Shown: positions 28,043 through 37,056 of the stretch, one piece after another
Layout: each line of letters opens with the position of its first letter
How positions within the stretch are numbered: the stretch's first letter is position 1
Assembly (NCBI GenBank): GCA_027451345.1
Contig: DAIDJO010000043.1
Location: forward strand, 1-64,000
Direction of reading: 5' to 3'
Length of the DNA: 64,000 nt
From: Solirubrobacterales bacterium
Lineage (GTDB): Bacteria > Actinomycetota > Thermoleophilia > Solirubrobacterales > Solirubrobacteraceae
Made by a program: the position numbers and the translations under genes
The notes under the pieces: model-generated
What the model saw: only the letters and a program-made list of their open reading frames with translations
Told to the model about the DNA's origin: nothing
Databases searched by the model: none

Positions 28043-29470
28043 ATGACCGCTCTGCTCTGGCTCAGACGCGACCTGCGCCTGCACGACAACCCGGCGCTCG
28101 CGGCCGCGCTCGAGGAGCACGACACCGTCGTGCCCGTATTCTGTCTCGACGAGCGCCTGCTGAGCGGGCGCCATCGCTCGGCTCCCCGTGCCGCGTTCCT
28201 GAGCGCGTGCCTGGCCGAGCTCGACCGCGACCTTCGGGCGCGCGGCTCGCGACTGGTGATCCGCACCGGTCGGCCCGAGGCCGAGCTGCCCCGCCTCGCC
28301 GAGGCAGTGGACGCCGCCGAGGTGTACGCCGCCGCGGACGTGAGCCCCTTCGCCCGCCGCCGCGATCACGCCACCGCGCGGGCGCTGCAGCCGCTCGGAG
28401 CCCGGCTGCGCCTGAGGCCCGGATGCTTCGTGGTTGATGATCCCACCCCGATCCTGAGCGGCGCCGGAACGCCGTACACGGTCTTCACACCCTTCCACCG
28501 ACGCTGGCTGGCGGAGCCGCGCCGCGTCGTGCTCGGAGCGCCGGCGGAGCTCCCGAGCGTCCCGCGGGAGATCGGCTCCGACGCGCTGCCGGCGCTCGGC
28601 GAACTGCCACCCCGACCCGCCGTCGCCCCAGGGGAGGCGGCCGGCCGCGCACGGCTGCTCGAGTTCACGTCGGCGGGCGCGGCGGGGTACGGCCGGGCGC
28701 ACGACGCGCTCTCCGAGGCCGGCACCTCGCGCCTGTCGCCGTACCTGCACTTCGGCTGCATCTCGGCCCGGGAGCTCGAGAGCCGACTGCCGGAGGGCGT
28801 CGGGGGTGACCAGGCGCGCCGCCAGCTGTGCTGGCGCGACTTCTACGCGCACGTGCTGCGCCACCACCCCGGCAACGTCGAGGCTGAACAACAGGGGGCG
28901 CTGCGCCGGCGCATCCGCTGGTCGCGCTCACAGACCGCCTTCGACGCGTGGCGCGAGGGCCGCACCGGTTACCCGCTGGTCGACGCCGGGATGCGGGAGC
29001 TCGCCCTCACCGGCTACATGCACAACCGCGCGCGGCTCGTGGTCGGCTCGTTTCTCGTCAAGGACATGGGTATCGACTGGCGCTGGGGCGAGCGCTGGTT
29101 CATGCGGTCGCTGCTCGACGGCGACGAGGCCAACAACAACGGCAACTGGCAGTGGATCGCCTCCGTGGGCGTCGATCCCCAGCCCCCGTCGCGCCGGATG
29201 TTCAACCCCACGCGGCAGATGGAGCGCTTCGACCCGGACGGCGCGTACGTGCGCCGGCACGTGCCCGAGCTGCGCCCCGTGCCCGACGAGTACCTCCGCG
29301 AGCCGTGGACGATGCCCGAGGAGCTCCAGCGCCGGGTGGGGTGCGTGATCGGACGGGACTATCCGGCGCCGATCCTCGACCACGCGCAGGCCCGCCGCGA
29401 GGCGATCGCCCGCTACGCACAGGCGCGCGCCGCGGCCGATTCCGCGCGGGCTCCGGGCGACGACGCCTGA
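28043..29470 (+). CDS. phr: Deoxyribodipyrimidine photolyase
   Basis: LLWLRRDLRLHDNPAL, GYPLVDAGMRELALTGYMHNRARLVVGSFLVKDMGIDWRWGE. Confidence 0.93.
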   Translation: MTALLWLRRDLRLHDNPALAAALEEHDTVVPVFCLDERLLSGRHRSAPRAAFLSACLAELDRDLRARGSRLVIRTGRPEAELPRLAEAVDAAEVYAAADVSPFARRRDHATARALQPLGARLRLRPGCFVVDDPTPILSGAGTPYTVFTPFHRRWLAEPRRVVLGAPAELPSVPREIGSDALPALGELPPRPAVAPGEAAGRARLLEFTSAGAAGYGRAHDALSEAGTSRLSPYLHFGCISARELESRLPEGVGGDQARRQLCWRDFYAHVLRHHPGNVEAEQQGALRRRIRWSRSQTAFDAWREGRTGYPLVDAGMRELALTGYMHNRARLVVGSFLVKDMGIDWRWGERWFMRSLLDGDEANNNGNWQWIASVGVDPQPPSRRMFNPTRQMERFDPDGAYVRRHVPELRPVPDEYLREPWTMPEELQRRVGCVIGRDYPAPILDHAQARREAIARYAQARAAADSARAPGDDA

Positions 29471-29502
29471 GCGCGCGGAGGTCGGGCGCGGCCGGGCCGC
29501 CG

Positions 29503-30726
29503 TCATCCGGCGATCATCACCGCCTCGTGCGACGACCTCGCGATCCGGAACTCCGGCTTGCCGAGCAGGATCTGCACGTCCCCGATCCGCCGCTCGGCGA
29601 ACCCGCCCTCGCAGTACGCGAGGTACAGGCTCCAGATCCGGCGGAACCGCTCGTCGTAGCCGAGCTCCTGCAGCAGCGCGGTGTTGGCGAGGAGGTTGAC
29701 GCGCCAGCGCCGCAGCGTCTCGACGTAGTGCTGGGTCAGGTCCTCCAGGTTGAGCACCTGCAGGTCGGTGCGTCGCGCGAGCGCCCGCGTGATGACCGCC
29801 AGCGAGGGCAGCGCACCGCCCGGGAAGATGTACTCCTTGATGAACGATCGGGTCGCCTTCTCGACCGCGTAGGCCCGGTCGTCGATCGTGATCGCCTGCA
29901 GGAGCATCGCGCCGTCGGGTTCGAGCAGCGCCGAACAATGCTCGAGGAACGGACCGAACCCGCGCCAGCCGACGGCCTCGATCATCTCGATCGAGACGAG
30001 CTTGTCGTAGCGCCCGCGCAGATCTCGGAAATCCTTGTCGAGCACGGTGATCAGGTCCGACAGCCCGGCCGCGGCGACCCGTTCGGTCACGTAGCGGTGC
30101 TGCTCGCGGGAGATCGTCGTCGTCGTCACGTGGCAGCCGCGCGTCGTGGCGGCATGCAGCGCGAACGACCCCCACCCGGAGCCGATCTCGAGCACCCGAT
30201 CGTCCCGCCCCAGGCTCAGCTTCTCGCAGACGAGCTCGAGCTTGGCGAGCTGGGCGTCCTCGAGCGACATCTCCGGATCCCCGAAGAGCGCGCAGGAGTA
30301 GGTCATCGTCGGGTCGAGCATCTGTGAGAACAGCTCGTTGCCGAGGTCGTAATGGGCGGCGATGTCCCGGCGACGCTGATCCCGCCCGCCGGGGCGCACC
30401 GCGGCGCGAGCCAGCTCGACCGGTCGCAGAACGGGAGCCGCGACCTGCCGCAGGCGATCGAGCGCCGGCATCGCCCGCGCGGCGAGCCGGACGAGCGCCA
30501 CCAGGTCGGGCGAGTCCCAGAGACCATCGGCGTAGGCATCGGCCAGGGCGAGGCTGCCTCCGAGAAACGCCGTCCAGACCTGCTCGGACCGAAGCTCCAT
30601 CGTCGCCGCCAGCGAGCCGGACCCGTAGCGGCGCGCGGACCCGTCCGGCGCGATGATCGTCAGCGTTCCTCGCCCGAGACGCCGAAGCGATTGCTCCAGC
30701 AGCCAGCCGACCACTGCCTCATTCAT
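29503..30726 (-). CDS. Cyclopropane-fatty-acyl-phospholipid synthase family methyltransferase (UfaA1-like)
   Basis: AHYDLGNELFSQMLDPTMTYSCALF, LEIGSGWGSFALHAA, SIEMIEAVG. Confidence 0.9.
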   Translation of the reverse strand: MNEAVVGWLLEQSLRRLGRGTLTIIAPDGSARRYGSGSLAATMELRSEQVWTAFLGGSLALADAYADGLWDSPDLVALVRLAARAMPALDRLRQVAAPVLRPVELARAAVRPGGRDQRRRDIAAHYDLGNELFSQMLDPTMTYSCALFGDPEMSLEDAQLAKLELVCEKLSLGRDDRVLEIGSGWGSFALHAATTRGCHVTTTTISREQHRYVTERVAAAGLSDLITVLDKDFRDLRGRYDKLVSIEMIEAVGWRGFGPFLEHCSALLEPDGAMLLQAITIDDRAYAVEKATRSFIKEYIFPGGALPSLAVITRALARRTDLQVLNLEDLTQHYVETLRRWRVNLLANTALLQELGYDERFRRIWSLYLAYCEGGFAERRIGDVQILLGKPEFRIARSSHEAVMIAG

Positions 30727-31478
30727 ACCGTGCCTCCCTGCGGATGTGGGTAGGAGCGCACGCCGGCCAGGCGCAGGGCCAGCGCGTGCCCGTAGATGAA
30801 GCCGAGAGTGCGCAGCGCGACGAGCGGATAGCGCACGAGCATGCGACGAACGGCCGCCGGGGTGAGCTCCACCCGCTCCATGGCGAATGAGGCGACGAAC
30901 TCCCGCTCGCCCGCGCGATGGTTCTCGATCGCCACCCACACCCGATCGGCGGGCGCGGCCGCGGTGAACTCGTACACCTGGTCCATGGGCATGAACGGCG
31001 AGACGTGCAGGCGCTTGTCGAGCCGACCGGTGCCACCCGGCATCGCATAGGCGTGGCGATCGCCCCACGGCGTGTTGGTGACCTCGGCGAGGACCGCCAG
31101 CAGCTGCTCGCCGCCGTCGTCGAAGCAGTAGTAGAAGCTCACGGGGTTGAAGCAGATCCCGAAGGACCGCAGGGTGGTGAGGAGGCGGATCGGCCCTCCC
31201 GGCCGCACGCCGAGCTGCCGCTCGACCGTATCGCGGACCGCGGTGGCCAGGTCGAGCCCGGGGTCCCCGTGGTAATCCGAGCGGCGGAACCGAAGCGCTC
31301 CCGGCGTGCGGCGGAGGAGCCGCCCACCGAGCAGTCCGGGGAGCTCGTCCAGATCGATGTAGGTCATCGCGACACGGTGGTGAAACTGGCGGCTCGGCCT
31401 GAGCCGACGGTGCACGAGCATGCCCTCATACAGGCAGCTCGCCTCGCGGGCGCCGGGCTGGCGGTGCAGCCCGCTCAC
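30723..31478 (-). CDS. DUF1365 family protein
   Basis: LYEGMLVHRRLRPSRQFHHRVAMTYIDLDELPGL; GICFNPVSFYYCFD; 4-bp overlap with CFA gene. Confidence 0.88.
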   Translation of the reverse strand: MSGLHRQPGAREASCLYEGMLVHRRLRPSRQFHHRVAMTYIDLDELPGLLGGRLLRRTPGALRFRRSDYHGDPGLDLATAVRDTVERQLGVRPGGPIRLLTTLRSFGICFNPVSFYYCFDDGGEQLLAVLAEVTNTPWGDRHAYAMPGGTGRLDKRLHVSPFMPMDQVYEFTAAAPADRVWVAIENHRAGEREFVASFAMERVELTPAAVRRMLVRYPLVALRTLGFIYGHALALRLAGVRSYPHPQGGTV

Positions 31479-32719
31479 AACCGCACTCCGAAGGTGTCAC
31501 CGACCCGCAGCGCGCTCTGCACCCCGTCCTCGTGGAAGCCCCACGACCAGTACGCCCCGCAGTAATGCGTCCGGCTCTCGAGGCCGGAGATCTCCTCGTA
31601 GCGACGTTGGGCCCGCACGCCGGCGGGGGTGTAGACCGGGTGCGCGTAGGCGATGCGCTTGATCACGCGGTCCGGGTCGATGCGCTCGCCCAGGTTGAGC
31701 GTCACGCAGAAGTCGTGCTGACTGCTGAGCTGCTGCAGGCGGTTCAGGTGGTAGGTCACGGTCGTGCGCCCCGTCGGACGGTCGAGCAGGTGGTAGTTCC
31801 AGCTGGCCCAGGCCGCCCGCTGGTCGGGGAGGATCGAGGTGTCGGTGTGGAGGATGGCCTCATTCTCCTGGTAGGGGATCGCGCCGAGAATCTCGCGCTC
31901 CCGCCAGGTCGCGTCAGCGAGCATGTCGAGCGCCTGATCGGAGTGGGCGGCGATCACGACCTGGTCGAAGGTCAGGGGCTCGGCGCCGTCGACGCGCACG
32001 GTCACGGCGTGCGTCCCGCGGGTGATCGAGCGGACGGGGGTGGCGAGGCGGACACGGTCGCGAAACCCCGCGCTCAGGGCCTCGACGTAGCGCTCCGAGC
32101 CGCCGACGACGGTCCGCCAGCGGGGCCGGCCGGTGAGGCTGAGCATGCCGTGGTTATCGAAGAAGCGAGCGAGGAACAGGGCCGGGAAGCTCCACATCTG
32201 ACGCGGGTCGGCGGACCAGACGGCCGCCGCCTGGGGCACGAGCAGACGCTCGACGAAGAAGCGGGAGAAGCCGTGCCCCTGCAGCCAGGCGCGCAGCGAC
32301 ACCTGCTCGTCCCCGCTCTCCAGCAGCCGCCGGGCGGCGCGCTGGAAGCGCGGGACCTCCGAGAGCATCCGTACGAACGACGGGTTGAGCGCGGTGCTGC
32401 GCGCGGCGAACACCCCGCGCAGCGAGTGGCTCGCGTAGGCGAAGGAGCGGCCGTCGCTCACCCCGAAGCTCATGTCGGAGGGCTGCGAGCGCACCTCGAG
32501 CCGCGCAAGCAGACGCTCGAACCCGGGATAGTTGCGATCGTTGAACACGATGAACCCGGTGTCGAGGTGCTGGGTCTCCTGCGCCGAGTCGAACCGCACG
32601 GTGTGGGAGTGCCCGCCGAGGCGGGGCTCGGCCTCAAAGACGGTGATCTCGTGCTGACGGTGCAGCAGATAGGCGGCGGTCAGGCCGGAGACACCGGCGC
32701 CGACGATGGCGATCCTCAT
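31475..32719 (-). CDS. FAD-dependent amine oxidase-like oxidoreductase
   Basis: MRIAIVGAGVSGLTAAYLLHRQHEITVFEAEPRLGGHSHTV. Confidence 0.9.
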   Translation of the reverse strand: MRIAIVGAGVSGLTAAYLLHRQHEITVFEAEPRLGGHSHTVRFDSAQETQHLDTGFIVFNDRNYPGFERLLARLEVRSQPSDMSFGVSDGRSFAYASHSLRGVFAARSTALNPSFVRMLSEVPRFQRAARRLLESGDEQVSLRAWLQGHGFSRFFVERLLVPQAAAVWSADPRQMWSFPALFLARFFDNHGMLSLTGRPRWRTVVGGSERYVEALSAGFRDRVRLATPVRSITRGTHAVTVRVDGAEPLTFDQVVIAAHSDQALDMLADATWREREILGAIPYQENEAILHTDTSILPDQRAAWASWNYHLLDRPTGRTTVTYHLNRLQQLSSQHDFCVTLNLGERIDPDRVIKRIAYAHPVYTPAGVRAQRRYEEISGLESRTHYCGAYWSWGFHEDGVQSALRVGDTFGVRL

Positions 32720-32725
32720 CGCTGA

Positions 32726-32755
32726 CTCCTACGCGGGCCGGGCAGCCGTGGATCA
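32726..32755 (-). promoter_or_regulatory. ECF-type promoter TGATCC-N18-TAGGAG
   Basis: -35 overlaps the stop codon of the upstream MerR gene; -10 end is 7 nt before the ATG at 32719. Confidence 0.7.
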
Positions 32756-33628
32756 GGACAGGGTCGCCAGCACACGATTCATCACCGCCGTGGTCAGTCT
32801 CGCCTGCTCCGTCGCCGGCGCGGCGGCGTGGATGGCCAACTGCTGCTCGGTCCTGTCGGCGAGTTCCGGAAGGGCATGACGCACGAGCACGGTACACGTG
32901 CCGGCCAACGCGCGGGTCGCCTCAGGATCGACCGTCCAGATCAGTTCGAAGCTGCGCGAGCGGGCGGCCGCATGCACGTTCGACGACGCCTGCTCGCGCG
33001 CCACCATGCTGATCGACGAGCGGCCCCCGTAGATGACGAGCGCCCACTCGCGGGCGAGCGGCTGGCGCCGGCTGATCGGGACCTCCGCGGGGCCGTCCGC
33101 CTCCTCTCCCGATTCACCGCCGTGCGGGTCGCCGCCTCCGTGCGCCCGGACCCGATCGAAGTCCGCGAACACGGCCGCGACACGAGCCCCCGCCGCGAGC
33201 TCGCGCCAGCGGGCCTCGGAGCTGCGGTAGAACCCCTCGCGCTGAAAGCAGGCGAACATCACCCGCGCCTCCGCCCGGGCGAGCATCTCGTCCTCGATCG
33301 CACGGCTGAGCGCGACCAGAACCGGCTTGCGCACGACCCGGGACTGCAGATCGGGGCGCAGGTCGCTCAGGGAGGAGAACAGCGACACCTCCTCGGGGTC
33401 GGGCGGCGTCTGCGCCCGCGCGATCGCCGCCGGCAGCGAGAGTCCCACCTGACGCAGCATCAGCACCCGTTCGACGAGCCCGGCCTGCTCCGCCGAGTAC
33501 CGGCGGTGGCCGTTCTCCGTGCGCTGCGGCTCGGGAAAGCCGTAGCGCCGTTCCCACATCCGGAGGGTCGGTTCGGCGACGCCGGTGCGAGCCACGACAT
33601 CGCCGATCGTGAGGTCAAACCTGGACAA
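32753..33628 (-). CDS. MerR-family regulator with DICT-like sensory domain
   Basis: LTIGDVVARTGVAEPTLRMWERRYGFPEPQRTENGHRRYS; probable TTG start at 33628. Confidence 0.75.
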   Translation of the reverse strand: MSRFDLTIGDVVARTGVAEPTLRMWERRYGFPEPQRTENGHRRYSAEQAGLVERVLMLRQVGLSLPAAIARAQTPPDPEEVSLFSSLSDLRPDLQSRVVRKPVLVALSRAIEDEMLARAEARVMFACFQREGFYRSSEARWRELAAGARVAAVFADFDRVRAHGGGDPHGGESGEEADGPAEVPISRRQPLAREWALVIYGGRSSISMVAREQASSNVHAAARSRSFELIWTVDPEATRALAGTCTVLVRHALPELADRTEQQLAIHAAAPATEQARLTTAVMNRVLATLS

Positions 33629-33649
33629 GGTGTATAAGCTTACCTGTAC

Positions 33650-34567
33650 ATGGCGAAAATCGTGATCACGGGAGCGACCGGAACGATCGGCAGCGCCGTC
33701 TGCCGCGCGCTGCTGGCGCGCGGCGACCAGCCGGTCGCGCTGTCCCGCAACCCCAGCGCGTCGACCGCCCGGCTGCCGGAGGGCGTCGAATGGCACACCT
33801 GGGCCGACCCGCTCACCACCCCTCCGCCCACCGAGGCGCTCTCGGGCGCCGACGGGGTCATCCACCTCCTCGGCGAGCCGGTGTCGGAGCGCTGGACCCC
33901 GGAGGCGAAGCGGCGGATCCGCGACTCGCGCGTCCTCTCCACCCGGAACCTCGCCGCCGCCCTGCGCGACCTCGCCGGCGAGCACCGCCCGCGGGTGCTC
34001 GTCTCGCAGTCCGCGACCGGGTACTACGGACCGCGTGGGTCAGAGGAGCTCGACGAGCGGGCGCCCGCCGGAGACGACTTCCTCGCCGGCGTCGTCGCCG
34101 CCTGGGAACAGGAGGCGCTCGCCGCCGCGGCCGACACACGGGTCGTCGTGACCCGAACGGGCGTCGTGCTGTCCCCCAGCGGCGGCGCGCTCGCCAAGAT
34201 GCTGCCGTTCTTCCGCGCCGGCATCGGCGGCCCCGTGGCGGGCGGACGGCAGTTCGTCCCCTGGATCCACATCGACGACGTCGTCTCCGCGCTCCTGCAC
34301 TGCGTGGATCGGCCGGACGCCACCGGCCCGGTCAACCTCACCGCACCCCACCCCGTGAACAACGCCGAACTCTCGCGGGCCCTCGGCCGCGCGCTCCACC
34401 GACCCGCGGTGCTCCCGGTGCCGGGCTTCGCCCTGCGCCTCCTGTACGGGGAGATGTCGGTGATCGTCACCACCGGCCAGCGCGTGGTCCCCCGCCGGCT
34501 CGAGGAGCTCGGCTTCCGCTTCAACCACCCGGAGATCGAGCCGGCGCTGCGTGACGTCCTGAGCTAG
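33650..34567 (+). CDS. TIGR01777-family (YfcH-like) NAD-dependent epimerase
   Basis: MAKIVITGATGTIGSAVCRALLARGDQPVALSRNP; DUF1731-like C-terminus. Confidence 0.9.
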   Translation: MAKIVITGATGTIGSAVCRALLARGDQPVALSRNPSASTARLPEGVEWHTWADPLTTPPPTEALSGADGVIHLLGEPVSERWTPEAKRRIRDSRVLSTRNLAAALRDLAGEHRPRVLVSQSATGYYGPRGSEELDERAPAGDDFLAGVVAAWEQEALAAAADTRVVVTRTGVVLSPSGGALAKMLPFFRAGIGGPVAGGRQFVPWIHIDDVVSALLHCVDRPDATGPVNLTAPHPVNNAELSRALGRALHRPAVLPVPGFALRLLYGEMSVIVTTGQRVVPRRLEELGFRFNHPEIEPALRDVLS

Positions 34568-34570
34568 ACG

Positions 34571-35023
34571 ATGAGCCCGCAGACCTTCCACGCCGAACAG
34601 CGCATCGCGCGACCGCTCCCGGTCGTCTTCGACTTCTTCTCCCGCGCCTCGAACCTCGAAGCGATCACGCCACCCTGGCTCAGCTTCTCGATCCTCGGCA
34701 CCGAGCCCGACGAGGTGCGGGTCGGCACCGTGATCCCATACCGGTTGCGCCTGCACGGCATCCCGCTCATCTGGGTGTCCCAGATCGAGGAGTTCGAGCC
34801 CGAGCGGGTGTTCGTCGACCGTCAGCTCATCGGGCCCTACAAGCAGTGGCTGCACCGTCACGAGTTCGAGGCCGACGGCGACGGGACCCTAATCCGGGAC
34901 ATCGTGCGCTACGAGCTGCCGCTCGGGCGGCTCGGCGCGCTGGCGGAGCAGCTGTTCGTTCGACGCGACGTGCGCCGGATCTTCGAGCACCGGCGCGCGA
35001 CGATCGAGCGGCTGCTGGCCTGA
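34571..35023 (+). CDS. SRPBCC family protein
   Basis: FHAEQRIARPLPVVFDFFSRASNLEAITPPWLSFSI. Confidence 0.85.
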   Translation: MSPQTFHAEQRIARPLPVVFDFFSRASNLEAITPPWLSFSILGTEPDEVRVGTVIPYRLRLHGIPLIWVSQIEEFEPERVFVDRQLIGPYKQWLHRHEFEADGDGTLIRDIVRYELPLGRLGALAEQLFVRRDVRRIFEHRRATIERLLA

Positions 35024-35025
35024 GC

Positions 35026-35718
35026 TCAGGCCAGCCGGGCGACGATCACCGGCGTGTGCGTCGGCCGGGCGGTGCCGCCGAGCGGTTCCGGGGTGACGAG
35101 CACCGCGCTGCCGCCACGGACGCGCCCGGGGATCCCGACGTCCGCGTTCCCCGCGGCGTTCACGCCGAACAGCACGCTCGCCGGGATCGGCGCGGCGTGC
35201 CCCGACTGCAGCCAGACCTCGTAGACGTGGCCCGCTCCCGGTGGGGTGAGGTGCCGCACGAGCAGCTCAGCTCGGCCGGCGGCGACCCGCAGCTGCGCGC
35301 TGCCCGAGATCCCGATGAGGCTCGCCTGGACGACCGTGGCCGCGACGCCGCCGCCGACTCCGACCACGGCCACGGCGCCCCCCGCCGCGGCGGCGAGCCC
35401 AACCGCCGCCGCCACGACACGCTCGCGCACCCGCGGCCGACCGAGGAGTTGTCGCCCGTGCGCGCGACCCCTCGGCTCCCGGCGCACATCGCGCATCACC
35501 TGGCGGCGAACCCCCCCGGGCAGCTCGTACTGATGGACCGCGAGCGGCAGCGCCTGCACGACGCCGCCGAGCGCCTCGACCTCGTCGCGGCACACCGCGC
35601 AACCGCGCATGTGGCGACGAAACGCCTCAGCCTCCTGGGGCTCGAGCGCGCCGAGCGCGTAGGCCGCGGCGTCACCGCCGCACTCTGGGGTTCCTGACAT
35701 CGACGCTCGCTCCATCAT
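35026..35718 (-). CDS. RskA-type anti-sigma factor (zinc-binding)
   Basis: HMRGCAVC (HxxxCxxC), central TM, RskA-like exported domain; 4-bp overlap with the sigma gene. Confidence 0.85.
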   Translation of the reverse strand: MMERASMSGTPECGGDAAAYALGALEPQEAEAFRRHMRGCAVCRDEVEALGGVVQALPLAVHQYELPGGVRRQVMRDVRREPRGRAHGRQLLGRPRVRERVVAAAVGLAAAAGGAVAVVGVGGGVAATVVQASLIGISGSAQLRVAAGRAELLVRHLTPPGAGHVYEVWLQSGHAAPIPASVLFGVNAAGNADVGIPGRVRGGSAVLVTPEPLGGTARPTHTPVIVARLA

Positions 35719-36299
35719 GGTAGGACCCCAGCGTCGGCGAGCGAGATCCGCAGCTTCCCGAGGCCGAGGCGCATGCGCCCCTTCACGGTGCCGGCGGGAA
35801 GGGAGAGGAGATCAGCGATCTGCTGATGGGTGAACCCGCCGTAGTAGGCGAGCTCGATCACCTGCCGCTGCTCATCGGGCAGATCATCCAGCGCCGCCCG
35901 GACGCGCTCGGCGTCAGCGCGGCGCTCGACCTCGACCTCGGTCAGCTCGGGCGCGGCGAGCCGCTCGGCGGCCGGGCTCTCCTCCAGGGAGCTGGCCCGC
36001 CGCACGCTCTCGCGCCGGAACGAGTCGATCGCCCGATTGTGCACCGCGCTGAGCACCCAGGACCGCACGCTGCCGCGCGACTGGTCGTACCGCCCCCCCG
36101 CCCGCCAGAGCGACAGAAACGCCTCCTGGACGATGTCCTCGGCGCGAGCCCGCGTCCCGCACATGCGGTAGGCGAGTGAGAAGGCCGGGCCGCCGTGGCG
36201 GTCGACGAGAACCTCGAACGCGCGGGCGTCGCCGTCGCGCACGCGCTGCATGAGATCCTCGTCGGCGAGCTCCCTGAGGTTACGCCGCTGGCTGAACAT
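35715..36299 (-). CDS. ECF RNA polymerase sigma factor (SigK-like)
   Basis: FSLAYRMCGTRARAEDIVQEAFLSLWRAGGRYD; LAYYGGFTHQQIADLLSLPAGTVKGRMRLGL. Confidence 0.92.
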   Translation of the reverse strand: MFSQRRNLRELADEDLMQRVRDGDARAFEVLVDRHGGPAFSLAYRMCGTRARAEDIVQEAFLSLWRAGGRYDQSRGSVRSWVLSAVHNRAIDSFRRESVRRASSLEESPAAERLAAPELTEVEVERRADAERVRAALDDLPDEQRQVIELAYYGGFTHQQIADLLSLPAGTVKGRMRLGLGKLRISLADAGVLP

Positions 36300-36305
36300 A
36301 TATCG

Positions 36306-36335
36306 CTGATACGCAGCCGTGGGGTGACCGGATCA
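36306..36335 (-). promoter_or_regulatory. ECF-type promoter TGATCC-N18-TATCAG (autoregulatory)
   Basis: -10 end is 7 nt before the ATG at 36299; same architecture as 27244 and 32726 sites. Confidence 0.7.
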
Positions 36336-36355
36336 CCTGCCGAGGCGGCGCGGAA

Positions 36356-37051
36356 TCAGGCGGAGGCGCCGGCTGCGCTCGACGCGAAGAGCGTCGTGAT
36401 CTGGTTCTCGAGGCCGGGATCGAGGATCAGGAGCACCTGATCGCCCGCGGCGATCACCGAATCGGGCTTCGGCACGAAGCCCCGCCCGGAGCGGAGGACC
36501 GAGATCACCAGTGCACCGTCCGGCAACGCGATCTCCTGCACCTGCTTGCCGACCGCGAGCGATCCCTCGAGCACCTCGAGCTCGATGATCTCCAGGTGCT
36601 CCTCCTCGAGCGCGAGCAGCTGGACCAGCCCGTACTCCGGCACCTCGTGCTCGATCAGGCGCAGGATCAGGTCGGTGGCCGACACCGCCGGCTGGATGCC
36701 GAGCATCTTGAAATGGGTGAGGTTGCGGGGATTGTTGACCCGGGCCACGATCCGCTGGACGCCGTACTTCTCCTTCGCCACCTGGCTGATGAGGATGTTG
36801 TCCTCGTCGTCACCGGTGACCGCGATCACCAGGTCGGCGCGCTGGATGCCCGCGCGCTCGAGCACCCAGAGCTCACTCGCGTCGCCGTACTGCACGGCGT
36901 GCTCCAGCTCCTGCTCGACGACTCGGAACCGGTCGTGGTTGGACTCGATCAGCGTGACCTCACGGTCCTTGGCGATCAGCTCCCGCGCGAGGTTCCAGCC
37001 GACCTTGCCGGCCCCCGCGATGATGACGTACATGTCGCTCTCGGATCCCAT
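36356..37051 (-). CDS. TrkA-family K+ channel/transporter regulatory protein (RCK-N/RCK-C)
   Basis: MYVIIAGAGKVGWNLARELIAKDREVTLIE. Confidence 0.88.
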   Translation of the reverse strand: MGSESDMYVIIAGAGKVGWNLARELIAKDREVTLIESNHDRFRVVEQELEHAVQYGDASELWVLERAGIQRADLVIAVTGDDEDNILISQVAKEKYGVQRIVARVNNPRNLTHFKMLGIQPAVSATDLILRLIEHEVPEYGLVQLLALEEEHLEIIELEVLEGSLAVGKQVQEIALPDGALVISVLRSGRGFVPKPDSVIAAGDQVLLILDPGLENQITTLFASSAAGASA

Positions 37052-37056
37052 CGCGC

